Notes under the pieces: generated by a model
Told to the model about the DNA's origin: nothing
The model's input: only the letters and a program-made list of their open reading frames with translations
Database searches by the model: none
NCBI GenBank assembly: GCA_964017235.1
Contig: OZ024938.1
Location: 9,663,454-9,727,453 of the forward strand
DNA: 64,000 bases
Direction of reading: 5' to 3'
Origin: Sabellastarte sp. h YS-2021
Lineage: Eukaryota; Annelida; Polychaeta; Sabellida; Sabellidae
Shown: piece after piece, positions 47,345 through 56,803 of the stretch
How the letters are laid out: the number at the start of each line of letters is the position of its first letter
Position numbering within the stretch: position 1 is the stretch's first letter
Translations under genes and position numbers: made by a program

Positions 47345-47630
47345 GTTTTAGTGTACACCCTTTGGATAGAATTTAGTATCTCCCACTCCAACTATTTCAA
47401 TATCCATACTCTGCAAAACATAAGGGCACAGTGTAGTAAGTTTAGTCTTAGTAGCCTCCCCTCTACATAGTTTAAGCCTTCCCCCAGTTCCAGTATCCTT
47501 TCTCTTGTGCTGTAGAGGGGGGGGGGGTAGAGGTTGGCACATATCACTCCGTCCAGCACAAGCAGAATCTCCTAATGCTGGTCAGGGTTTGGCTAGGGTT
47601 AGGGTTATACCCTAATCCGTAACCCTCCAC
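47345..47630. repeat. Diverged duplicate of the LRR terminal exon end
   Basis: About 47440-47560 ('cctcccctctacatagtttaagccttcccccagttccagtatcctttctcttgtgctgtagagggg...gtagaggttggcacatat.actccgtccag') resembles 47622-47712 ('aaccctccacatagtcttagcattcccccagtctcagtacccctcctcttgtggtgtaggagggtagagattggtatatatgactctgtccag'), about 165 bp apart. A G run lies at 47517-47527. On the minus strand an acceptor-like 'gttttgcag' near 47417 precedes a short frame ending at 47348; its use is unproven. Confidence 0.65.
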
Positions 47631-47653
47631 ATAGTCTTAGCATTCCCCCAGTC

Positions 47654-47820
47654 TCAGTACCCCTCCTCTTGTGGTGTAGGAGGGTAGAGATTGGTATATA
47701 TGACTCTGTCCAGTGCTGGTAGCCTCTCACAGTTCTGTAGTTGGCTTGCAGTGTCAGGGTGGATCTTTGTGCAGTCAATATTCAGGAGAACAAGGTGAGG
47801 CAGACTCAACTTCTTTACAC
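47654..47820 (-). CDS. Host gene 2 (LRR protein), terminal coding exon
   Basis: Minus-strand exon of 167 bp: acceptor 'tgtttcag', then (G)VKKLSLPHLVLLNIDCTKIH, PDTASQLQNCERLPALDRVI, YTNLYPPTPQEEGY and TGA at 47656-47654. The leading two bases complete the codon begun at the end of 57009-57100, so the frame is continuous. The first part is one more leucine-rich repeat (L..L.L..L..L.ID.T.I), the last 25 residues a non-repeat tail. The tail and stop fall in sequence that is duplicated just downstream. Confidence 0.7.
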
Positions 47821-48369
47821 CTGAAACAAAATACAAAAATACCCAATAATAGTAAAGACATGATTCATTAGAACTATAACCCTGCTGTGTCTAGTCTTAA
47901 AAGAAAACAAAAATTCTTCGTTATAATCAAAAATCCCACACAATGGTAAATTTTAACAGGACCTGTGATTTCCTTCTACAAAAACAGAAACTGAACTTAC
48001 AAGCTGTCATTTTAATTTGCCTAAAAGCCAAAACTGCCTGCGGTTCAAAAATTTCGCCAAGATTGCTCTGTCTCGCACCCTTTCTGAGATAAATACATTT
48101 TTTGCATTTTACGAAATTCAAGATTGCAGCCAAAAATGGCGGGAAAATATTTTTGGGAAAAATCGCCAGATCATTCTACTGTAATATACCCATCCTTTGA
48201 ATGAGCAGAAACAAAGTGTTTCATAATTTTTATAGAAAAGGACATGGCAATGCTATAAATGTTTGCATGTGGCTGAAAATCTATCCCACACAAGTTATCA
48301 GCCAAATAAGTTTCCATACCAAACTTGGCTTAGACTTGAAAAATACTTTTTCTTTAAATGAGTAAAAAT
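47821..48369. other. LRR gene intron with a lone 168-bp satellite monomer
   Basis: About 48040-48165 ('caaaaatttcgccaagattgctctgtctcgcac...gagataaatacattttt...attcaagattgcagccaaaaatggcggga') is a single diverged monomer of the satellite found at 14535-15490. Nothing else recognised. Confidence 0.6.
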
Positions 48370-48944
48370 TAAAAATAGCATCAGAGATGCCCGTACCCCA
48401 TAGCCTAGGGAAATATTTTTAACACCATGAGATATAGAAGTACTGTATCAGTACAAAGTTCAGGATACTTTCAGAGCACTGTAAGTTATATAAAGGTCCC
48501 AAATAGTGAAAATAATGTCTAAGAGAAATATAATGCATGTACTCTTTATCTACATCTGGCATGGCTAAATTATGGTTTAGATATTTTGAATATTACCATG
48601 CATACAGAAGTGGTAATACATTAAATGAATACTTATGTGTGGTGTTGGAGCAAAATCTGTGGCTCACTTGATGAAATTCCATCTGTTACAGTGGGAAGTT
48701 GTAAAAGTAAAATTCTTAATGAATTCTAATATGACTTTAACGGTGCTTAATCTGAATCAAAAGACAGACCCAAAGGTGCAACAAGATTTTAAAGGTCAAG
48801 GTCACTACGACAAGGTCAAATCAAGGTCACACCATGATGCTGCACACCTACAACCCCTAACCAATGTCCCTACCACGTATCAACTTCCTACACCTTACGG
48901 TTTCCGAGATATAGCCCAGACAAGATTGTATAGGTCAAGGTCAC
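48370..48944 (+). mobile_element. Helitron-like element, copy 3, left part (host of the LTR insertion)
   Basis: Starts 'aaaatagcatcagagatgcccgtaccccatagcctagggaaatat' like copies 1 and 2. It reaches the tandem core ('aggtcaaggtcactacgacaagg', 'caccatgatgctgcacacctaca') and is cut at 48944 by the LTR retrotransposon; it resumes at 56042. Confidence 0.7.
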
Positions 48945-49961
48945 TGTTACATATATTGGACACTATATTAGTACATTGTATATTACATATATTAGGCACT
49001 ATATTAGTGCATTGTTTGATTTAAGCTTTGTGTTTATACATTGTCATAAAAGATAATTGTGTTGTTGGTTCTTTTTGTGTGTTGACATTTAAAGTAAGGG
49101 AGTTATTGATTTTTGTGTTTTAGTGTTTATTGATCTGTTCACAGACTGGGGGAAATCCCCCCCTCAGTGGTTATGTTAGATTTGGGGAAACCCAATTACC
49201 AGCAGTTTCTAGAACATCCTCCTTTGGCCTAGATGGCTCAAGCTTCTTTTGAGTTGGTTCTGTACAATTCCAGAGGAATCTGTGAATGTATATAAGGAAT
49301 GTACATCTGACCACAAGTGAACTTTGTATTCGCTGGCTATAAGGAGAGCTATTGTGTTTTGGAATATAATATAACTTGTGTTGCTGTGAACTTTTACTGG
49401 AGTGAACTAGATACATTGTCTGGACAGATTTATTGCACTTTGGATATTTTTGGATATTGTACAGTTATATAACAGAGAGTGGATTTACTGCATTTTGGAC
49501 ATTGTCCATATCTTGGAGCAGACAGTACAATTGTGTTAACTCTCTAAAAATCTCCAGACAGACCTTCTGTGTGACTGGATATATAAAGGATAGCAGGACA
49601 AGCACCTTTTGTGTTGTTGAGTGTGGGACAGATCACAGGATATAGATATCTGTGTGCGAGTGAACGCTGGACAGATCACGGGACAGACCACAGGACATTG
49701 GACAGATCACAGAATATACCACAGGACGGATTACAGAACAGATTGCGGGATACGGCGGATAAACTTATTCTTAATCTCAGTGGTCAGGTCAGCTAGATCT
49801 TGTTATTGTATTAGTGTGCTTAGTTAAGGGCATACCAGTTGACTGTAATCATTATTGTTAATCGCTAAATAAATTTGTTAAGTTAAGCTTTTTGCTTTTT
49901 TTTTCTGTTACAACTTAAAGACAACCGGTAATTGCTACCGTGCTTGCCCGTGACCGTAACA
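48945..49961 (+). repeat. 5' LTR, 1017 bp
   Basis: Begins TGTTACATATATTGG and ends CCGTAACA (TG...CA). A TATA-like 'tatataagg' lies at 49289-49297 and a polyadenylation signal AATAAA at 49868-49873. Between them, 49625-49750 holds degenerate repeats of 'ggacagatcac'. The five differences from the 3' LTR fall near 49203, 49216, 49265, 49632 and 49886. Confidence 0.95.
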
Positions 49962-49968
49962 GGAAAAT

Positions 49969-49986
49969 TGGGGGCTCGTCTGGGAT
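49969..49986 (+). promoter_or_regulatory. Primer binding site, tRNA-Pro type
   Basis: 'tgggggctcgtctgggat', seven bases after the 5' LTR, differs at one position from the complement of the 3' end of animal tRNA-Pro (tgggggctcgtccgggat). It would prime minus-strand DNA synthesis. Confidence 0.85.
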
Positions 49987-50072
49987 ACAACCATTTGATT
50001 ACAACCATTTGATCAACCGTTCAATTAACATTTTGAAAATCCATTTGATTTAGTAATTGGTTACAGTCAACA

Positions 50073-52493
50073 GTGCCCAAAATGGCTAGTGCTAAAGAGT
50101 TTGTACAGTCACCATCTATGGAAGTTCTAGAAACTTTTAAAAAAGATATGTTAATGCAGATAGCACAAGAGTTACAGTTAGAGGTGAAAAGGTCAACACG
50201 TAAACATGAACTTAAAAGGCTTATTGTTGAACAGTTAGTTGATGAAGATGTTTTACCTGATAGTTGTTTAGAAGTGTATAGGCCTCTACCAATGGATCCT
50301 TCTGGGCAATACGAGATCAGGCGATTAGAAATTGAGAGAGAGCTAAAACTCAGAGAATTTGAGGCTAGAGAAAGAGAGCTTGAAGCTCAACAGCGGAAAG
50401 AAGAGCTTGAAGCTCAACAGCGAAAAGAAGAGCTTGAAGCTCAACAGCGAAAAGAAGAGCTTGAAGCTCAACAGCGAAAAGAAGAGCTTGAAGCTCAAGC
50501 TCAAAAGGAAGAGCGAGCGCTTAAACATGAAAAAGAAATGAGAGCTTTAGAACTCAATGCCCGTAGAATTGCCCATGAAGAGTCCATTGCTACCAAATTT
50601 GATTTGGGTAAAAATGTGCAACTGGTACCACCTTTTAATGAGTTGGAGGTCGATAAGTACTTTCAACACTTTGAAAGAGTAGCTCAAAATTTGAAATGGC
50701 CTACAGACCAGTGGCCTTTATTGCTGCAAAGTGTTTTGAGGGGAAAGGCCCAAGAGGCATACACGGCTTTGCCAATTTCTGAATGTGTGGACTATAACTC
50801 TGTCAAAAATGCTATTTTGAAGGCATATGAGTTGGTACCAGAAGCATATCGTCAAAAATTCAGAAATTATCGTAAACAAGAAAGTCAAACTCATGTTGAA
50901 TTTGCCCATGAGAAAGAAGTGTATTTTGACAGATGGTGTAATTCTAGGGAAGTAGGTACAGACTTTGAAAAACTTAGGCAAGTTATTTTGATTGAAGAGT
51001 TCAAAAGGTGTGTTCGTGATGACATTAAAACCTATCTAGATGAACAGAAAGTTGAAAATTTGGCAAAAGCAGCAGCTTATGCTGATGACTATGCGCTAAC
51101 TCACAAGTCCACTTTCAACAAGAATAAGTCCTTTGGTCCTGCTAAAAAGTCTTATCCAGAAATAGGAAAGAAATCTGCTCCAGAAAAGAGTTCAGATAAG
51201 GTTCAAACTTCAAATCAGACTATGGGTAAGGATAGGAAGCCCAGATCCTTTGCTCCTGTGTGCCATTATTGTAAGAAACCTGGGCATGTTATGTCTGACT
51301 GTTGGCTCTTAAAGAAGAGAAGAGAAAAGGAGGCAACGCCCAACGCCTTTGTGTCTAGCAAGTCTAACTGGCGTTCAAATCCCAATAGAGCAGAGTCTAG
51401 TATTGGTTTAGACAAGTCTGAGATTATTAGGGAAGAGTTCAAACCTTTTGTGTCTGAGGGTTTTGTATCCTTGGAAAGTAGTTCCAGTCAGGTCCCCATT
51501 AAGATATTAAGAGACACTGGAGCTACTCAGTCCTTACTTTTAGAAGGTGTATTGCCATTGAGTGTAAGCACATCTACTGGTGAGAGTGTCATTGCTCAAG
51601 GTATTGAAGGAGGCTGTGTGAACATTCCCTTGCATAAGGTCAACTTAGTATCAGACTTAGTTACTGGTTCTGTTGTTGTGGGTACCAGGCCCACTTTACC
51701 CATTAAAGGGGTATCTTTGTTGTTGGGAAATGATCTTGCAGGTGGAAAGGTAGTTGCTGATCCTAAGGTTACTTCTAAGCCGATCACTTTGGTTAGCACT
51801 GAGAAATTAGAAGAGGTTACTCCTGGTATTTTTCCCTCCTGTGCTGTAACTCGAGCTATGGCCAAAAAGGCCCAAGAAGAACCAAAAGATTGTAAACAAT
51901 CTACAGATGTCTTAGTTGATTTGTCAGATACATTCTTAAACAACTATGACCATGATGTGCAGAATTCTAGTGATACAAATCCCAAGGCCAGGGTAGATTC
52001 TGAAAAACAAGACTCAATTGACTGTCAAGATGTATCACTTTCAAAATCAAAATTGATTTCAGAGCAGGAAGATGATCCTGAATTAGCTCCTTTATTCAAG
52101 TTGGTCTTGCCACCAGTAGAGCTAGATAAGGTCCCTGTAGGCTATTATGTCAGAAATGGTGTGCTTATGCGAAAGTGGAGGCCACCAAATGTCCCTGCAT
52201 CTGAAGAATGGTCAGTAGTACACCAGATTGTTGTGCCAAAAGTGTACCAAAGAGAGATACTGAAATTGGCCCATGAGTCTCCAATGGGTGGCCATTTAGG
52301 CATCAACAAAACTTACAACAAGATAACCAAACATTTCTATTGGCCTCAAATTCGGCACTGTGTGGCAGAATTTTGCAAGACTTGTCACATTTGTCAAATG
52401 GTAGGAAAGCCAAACCAAAAAATTCCTGTAGCTCCTCTCAAACCCATTCCAGCATTTGAAGAACCATTTAGCAAAGTGATATTGACTGTGTAG
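50073..52493 (+). CDS. gag-pol: Gag, protease and N-terminal integrase of the LTR element
   Basis: 806 codons from the ATG at 50073 (a second in-frame ATG follows at 50082, MASAKEFV). Residues about 105-160 are a charged coiled coil containing four near-identical 9-residue units (EAQQRKEEL). A Gag core follows, then a CCHC zinc knuckle (C397, C400, H405, C410; CHYCKKPGHVMSDC). The aspartic protease signature DTGA is at 481-484. Near the end is the integrase HHCC zinc-binding domain (H734, H741, C771, C774). The frame stops at 52491-52493 just where the integrase catalytic core begins, because the reading frame shifts near 52482. Gag and Pol appear fused in one frame, with no separate gag stop. 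Confidence 0.9.
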   Translation: MPKMASAKEFVQSPSMEVLETFKKDMLMQIAQELQLEVKRSTRKHELKRLIVEQLVDEDVLPDSCLEVYRPLPMDPSGQYEIRRLEIERELKLREFEARERELEAQQRKEELEAQQRKEELEAQQRKEELEAQQRKEELEAQAQKEERALKHEKEMRALELNARRIAHEESIATKFDLGKNVQLVPPFNELEVDKYFQHFERVAQNLKWPTDQWPLLLQSVLRGKAQEAYTALPISECVDYNSVKNAILKAYELVPEAYRQKFRNYRKQESQTHVEFAHEKEVYFDRWCNSREVGTDFEKLRQVILIEEFKRCVRDDIKTYLDEQKVENLAKAAAYADDYALTHKSTFNKNKSFGPAKKSYPEIGKKSAPEKSSDKVQTSNQTMGKDRKPRSFAPVCHYCKKPGHVMSDCWLLKKRREKEATPNAFVSSKSNWRSNPNRAESSIGLDKSEIIREEFKPFVSEGFVSLESSSSQVPIKILRDTGATQSLLLEGVLPLSVSTSTGESVIAQGIEGGCVNIPLHKVNLVSDLVTGSVVVGTRPTLPIKGVSLLLGNDLAGGKVVADPKVTSKPITLVSTEKLEEVTPGIFPSCAVTRAMAKKAQEEPKDCKQSTDVLVDLSDTFLNNYDHDVQNSSDTNPKARVDSEKQDSIDCQDVSLSKSKLISEQEDDPELAPLFKLVLPPVELDKVPVGYYVRNGVLMRKWRPPNVPASEEWSVVHQIVVPKVYQREILKLAHESPMGGHLGINKTYNKITKHFYWPQIRHCVAEFCKTCHICQMVGKPNQKIPVAPLKPIPAFEEPFSKVILTV
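50380..50500 (+). repeat. 27-bp minisatellite in the gag coiled coil
   Basis: About four copies of 'cttgaagctcaacagcgaaaagaagag', in frame, encode the EAQQRKEEL unit and are followed by a shortened variant. The copies are almost identical, so the expansion is recent and likely to vary in number between element copies. Confidence 0.9.
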
Positions 52494-52495
52494 GT

Positions 52496-54841
52496 CCCTT
52501 ACCAAAAACTAAATCCAGAAACCAATATCTTTTGACCATTATGTGCGCCTCAACCAGATTTCCCGAAGCCATACCATTGACCAACATAACAGCTCCCAAA
52601 ATCTCAAAAGCTCTGGTTAATTTCTTTACTCTAGTTGGCTTACCAAAAGAGATCCAGTCAGATCAAGGGTCAAATTTTATGTCAGGACTATTTCAACAGG
52701 TTGTATTTCAGTTAGGTGCCAAACAGATCAAATCTAGTGCTTATCACCCAGAATCCCAAGGTGCACTTGAAAGGTTCCATTCCACTTTGAAGAATATGAT
52801 TAGGACATATTGTTTAGACAATGGAAAAGATTGGGATGAAGGCATCAGCTTATTATTGTTTGCAGTTAGAGAGTCTGTTCAAGAGTCTTTAGGCTTTAGT
52901 CCCTTCGAGTTGGTCTTTGGCCATTCAGTCCGTGGTCCTCTCAAGCTGTTGAAGGAAAATTGGTTATCTGAGAACACCGAGAGCCTAAATCTGCTAGATT
53001 ATGTGTCAAAGTTCAGAGATAAGTTGAAGAAGGCTTGTGAGCTGGCGCAACAAAATTTGAAAAATTCTCAGTCAAAAATGAAGATGCTTTACGATAGGAA
53101 GTCGCAAAACCGTACTTTCAAACCAGGTGACAAGGTTTTAGTGTTACTACCTGTCCAGGGAAATACGTTACAGGCCAGATATCACGGGCCATACAAAGTG
53201 TTAAAGAGAGTAGGTGACCTGGACTATGTCATTGAAACCCCGGACAAGAGAAAGTCAACTCAATTATGTCATGTGAATATGGTAAAACCATACTTTGAAA
53301 GGGGTATGAAAAAACCTGTCATGGTTACAGACTGTAACATAGAAAATAACAGTAATCAGGAGCATGAAATATGGGACGACACTCCTGATCTTGATGTTGA
53401 ATGTAAAATTAGGTTGAGTAATTCTGAGATCCTTGATGATTTGGAAACCAAACTGAGTCATGTACCACCAGATAAGAGGGTTCCACTCATTGAATTGCTC
53501 TTAAAGTACAAGTCAGTGTTCCCAAATGCCCCTAATAGGACAAATATACTCATGCATGATGTCGATGTCGGCGATGCCCATCCGATCAAACAGCATCCGT
53601 ATCGGGTAAATCCTATCAAACTCGAAAAATTAAGGCAGGAAGTGCAATATATGTTAGAAAAAGATATAATTGAACCAAGTCAAAGTAGTTGGGCATCTCC
53701 TTGTGTTTTGGTCCCGAAACCAGACGGTTCAATCAGATATTGCACTGACTACAGAAAAGTCAATGTTTTGAGTAAAACGGATTCCTTCCCTATCCCAAGG
53801 ATGGAAGACTGTATTGATCGGATTGGCAATGCCAAATACATCACAAAGTGTGATTTACTGAAAGGATATTGGTGTGTGCCTCTTACTGAGCGGGCCAAAG
53901 AAATATCAGCCTTCGTGACCCCTGATGGTCTATATCAGTACAAGGTAATGCCATTTGACATGAAGAACTCCCAAGCCAGATTTCAAAGACTAATGAATAT
54001 ATGTTTAAAAGACTTAGAAGGTGTTGAAGTGTATGTGGATGATATTGTCATCTTTAGTGATACTTGGGAAGAACATTTAAAAAGGCTTGAACAAGTCTTG
54101 TTTCGGCTCAAAGAGGCAAACCTCACTGTAAATTTGTCAAAGAGTGACTTTGTAAAAGCAAAGGTTGTGTACTTAGGGCATGTAGTAGGTCATGGAGTTG
54201 TGACACCAATCAAAGCTAAAGTGAAAAGCATCATTGACTATCCCATTCCTGAAAATAAGAAAAGCTTAATGAGGTTCCTTGGAATGGCGGGATATTATAG
54301 AAAATTTTGCAAAAACTTTTCAGAGGTCACTGCTCCATTGACTGAACTACTGAAAAAGAATGTAAAATATCACTGGTCAGAGACTTGTCAAAAATCATTT
54401 GACAAAGTAAAGAACCTTCTCTGTTTAGAGCCCGTACTAACTGCTCCGGACTTCAGTAAACCTTTCCGGCTGGCTGTAGACGCCAGTGATGTGGGTGCAG
54501 GTGCAGTTTTACTGCAATGTGATAATGAAGATATTGAACATCCCATCTGCTATTTTTCAAAAAAATTTAATGTACATCAAAAGAACTACTCTACAATAGA
54601 AAAAGAATGTTTAGCACTCATTTTGGCCATCCAGCATTTTGACATATACATATCTTCATCGTCAAAACCCACCGTTGTATACACAGATCACAATCCTTTA
54701 GTCTTCTTGCACAAAATGAAAAACAAAAATAGAAGATTATTGAACTGGAGTTTAATGTTGCAAGAGCACAATCTTCAAATAGAACATGTTAAAGGAAAGG
54801 ATAATATCTGTGCGGACGCCCTGTCCAGAAGCTGTATGTAA
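52496..54841 (+). CDS. pol: Integrase core, reverse transcriptase and RNase H of the LTR element
   Basis: Open in the shifted frame from about 52483 (first ATG 52532) to 54841. The integrase core's second and third acidic residues are visible: D in SDQGSNF and E in GALERFHS, separated by 35 residues. The first Asp lies at the frameshift junction. A C-terminal GPY-like module (RYHGPYKVLKRVGDLDYVIE) follows. RT begins at about residue 335: SWASPCVLVPKPDGSIRYCT, YITKCDLLKGYW and catalytic YVDD (501-504). The usual PFGLKNAPATFQ motif reads PFDMKNSQARFQ. RNase H motifs are LAVDASDVGAGAVL, TIEKECLAL, VVYTDHNPL and ADALSR. The protein ends directly after RNase H, confirming that no integrase follows RT. 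Confidence 0.92.
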   Translation, partial: PLPKTKSRNQYLLTIMCASTRFPEAIPLTNITAPKISKALVNFFTLVGLPKEIQSDQGSNFMSGLFQQVVFQLGAKQIKSSAYHPESQGALERFHSTLKNMIRTYCLDNGKDWDEGISLLLFAVRESVQESLGFSPFELVFGHSVRGPLKLLKENWLSENTESLNLLDYVSKFRDKLKKACELAQQNLKNSQSKMKMLYDRKSQNRTFKPGDKVLVLLPVQGNTLQARYHGPYKVLKRVGDLDYVIETPDKRKSTQLCHVNMVKPYFERGMKKPVMVTDCNIENNSNQEHEIWDDTPDLDVECKIRLSNSEILDDLETKLSHVPPDKRVPLIELLLKYKSVFPNAPNRTNILMHDVDVGDAHPIKQHPYRVNPIKLEKLRQEVQYMLEKDIIEPSQSSWASPCVLVPKPDGSIRYCTDYRKVNVLSKTDSFPIPRMEDCIDRIGNAKYITKCDLLKGYWCVPLTERAKEISAFVTPDGLYQYKVMPFDMKNSQARFQRLMNICLKDLEGVEVYVDDIVIFSDTWEEHLKRLEQVLFRLKEANLTVNLSKSDFVKAKVVYLGHVVGHGVVTPIKAKVKSIIDYPIPENKKSLMRFLGMAGYYRKFCKNFSEVTAPLTELLKKNVKYHWSETCQKSFDKVKNLLCLEPVLTAPDFSKPFRLAVDASDVGAGAVLLQCDNEDIEHPICYFSKKFNVHQKNYSTIEKECLALILAIQHFDIYISSSSKPTVVYTDHNPLVFLHKMKNKNRRLLNWSLMLQEHNLQIEHVKGKDNICADALSRSCM

Positions 54842-55010
54842 ATTGTAATTTATATACCTGTAATTAGTAAGTTTATAAAGGTTATACATGGTACTAATTT
54901 TACTTTTGTATTTAGATAAATATGTTTTGTAAAAAGTTATTACCTTTGTATATATACCTTGTAAAAATCTCTTGTAAAATTTTGTAACTCCTTGGCTTCC
55001 AAAATTTTTC

Positions 55011-55024
55011 TTTAAGGGGGCAGG
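55011..55024 (+). promoter_or_regulatory. Polypurine tract before the 3' LTR
   Basis: 'aaggggg' followed by 'cagg' immediately precedes the TG of the 3' LTR. It is the expected plus-strand primer site; the tract is short and interrupted by one C. Confidence 0.7.
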
Positions 55025-56041
55025 TGTTACATATATTGGACACTATATTAGTACATTGTATATTACATATATTAGGCACTATATTAGTGCATTGTTTGAT
55101 TTAAGCTTTGTGTTTATACATTGTCATAAAAGATAATTGTGTTGTTGGTTCTTTTTGTGTGTTGACATTTAAAGTAAGGGAGTTATTGATTTTTGTGTTT
55201 TAGTGTTTATTGATCTGTTCACAGACTGGGGGAAATCCCCCCCTCAGTGGTTATGTTAGATTTGGGGAAACCCAATTACCAGTAGTTTCTAGAACTTCCT
55301 CCTTTGGCCTAGATGGCTCAAGCTTCTTTTGAGTTGGTTCTGTATAATTCCAGAGGAATCTGTGAATGTATATAAGGAATGTACATCTGACCACAAGTGA
55401 ACTTTGTATTCGCTGGCTATAAGGAGAGCTATTGTGTTTTGGAATATAATATAACTTGTGTTGCTGTGAACTTTTACTGGAGTGAACTAGATACATTGTC
55501 TGGACAGATTTATTGCACTTTGGATATTTTTGGATATTGTACAGTTATATAACAGAGAGTGGATTTACTGCATTTTGGACATTGTCCATATCTTGGAGCA
55601 GACAGTACAATTGTGTTAACTCTCTAAAAATCTCCAGACAGACCTTCTGTGTGACTGGATATATAAAGGATAGCAGGACAAGCACCTTTTGTGTTGTTGA
55701 GTGTGGGACAGGTCACAGGATATAGATATCTGTGTGCGAGTGAACGCTGGACAGATCACGGGACAGACCACAGGACATTGGACAGATCACAGAATATACC
55801 ACAGGACGGATTACAGAACAGATTGCGGGATACGGCGGATAAACTTATTCTTAATCTCAGTGGTCAGGTCAGCTAGATCTTGTTATTGTATTAGTGTGCT
55901 TAGTTAAGGGCATACCAGTTGACTGTAATCATTATTGTTAATCGCTAAATAAATTTGTTAAGTTATGCTTTTTGCTTTTTTTTTCTGTTACAACTTAAAG
56001 ACAACCGGTAATTGCTACCGTGCTTGCCCGTGACCGTAACA
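55025..56041 (+). repeat. 3' LTR, 1017 bp
   Basis: Same length and ends as the 5' LTR, with five single-base differences by my count. AATAAA at 55948-55953 would serve as the element's polyadenylation signal. Confidence 0.95.
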
Positions 56042-56046
56042 GTCAC

Positions 56047-56550
56047 TACGGCAAGGTAAAAAGGTCAAATCAAGGTCAGACCATGACGTTGCACACCTAC
56101 ACCCCCTAACCAATGTCCCTACCAAGCATCAACTTCCTACACCTTACAGTTTCTGAGATATAGCCCGGACAAGATTTTATAGGTCAAGGTCACTACGGCA
56201 AGGTCAAAAGTCAAATCTAGGTCAGACCATGACGTAGCACACCTACACCCCCAAACCAATGTCCGTAGTAAGTATCAACTTCCTACACCTTATGGTTTCC
56301 GAGATATAGCCCGGACAAGATTTTCAAACTCAAGGTCACTACGGCAAGGCCAAATCAAGGTCAGACCATGACGCTGCACACCTACACATCCTAACCAATG
56401 TCCCTACCAAGTATCAACTTCCTACACCTTATGGTTTCTGAGATACAGCCCGGACAAACTTTTTCCCGCTGCCTGCCCACCCGCCCATCCGGACACCATG
56501 GGTGAAAACAATACCCCGACAGCCCTTAAGGGCTGCGGCGTAAAAATGAT
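56047..56550 (+). mobile_element. Helitron-like element, copy 3, right part
   Basis: The tandem core continues from the LTR insertion ('aaggtcaaatcaaggtcagaccatgacgttgcacacc') for about three units. It ends at the hairpin 'cagcccttaagggctg' followed by 'cggcgtaaaaa' near 56546, as in copy 2. Confidence 0.7.
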
Positions 56551-56803
56551 GTCAGACAGCAGAAAAACAAAAGAATATGTCTTCCCCCACAAATATACTG
56601 TCTTATTGAGGTTGTTAGTCACCTCAAATAACTCACTTTTAACAGCAACAACCACCTTTCTGGGTGGTGGGGCATGGTTGTTCTCAGTTGGTAGAGCGAT
56701 GTGTCTGTTTAATTCCAATGACGAACTAGACTCTAGCCTATTAAATAGTTCACGGTTCTCCAATTGACTGTGTTCTCGGATTGAGACATGTGTCATTCAG
56801 TCA
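56551..56803. other. Unassigned, LRR gene intron
   Basis: No recognisable exon or repeat. Confidence 0.35.

Larger units (their letters stand above)
48940..56046 (+). mobile_element. Complete Ty3/gypsy-type LTR retrotransposon, INT before RT
   Basis: The full element is 48945-56041, flanked by the 5-bp duplication GTCAC (48940-48944 and 56042-56046). Two 1017-bp LTRs differ at five positions by my count. A tRNA-Pro-type primer site, gag, protease, integrase, RT and RNase H, and a polypurine tract are all present. The integrase precedes RT/RNase H, the arrangement described for Gmr1-like members of the Ty3/gypsy group. It inserted into a Helitron-like repeat inside the last intron of the LRR gene, antisense to that gene. 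Few LTR differences indicate recent insertion, but one frameshift in the integrase disables this copy as read. Confidence 0.95.

Noticed and set aside
47589-47620. 'ctagggttagggttataccctaatccgtaaccct' looks like telomeric (TTAGGG)n
   Set aside because: Only about two units, imperfect, and part of the duplicated exon flank; not a telomere array.
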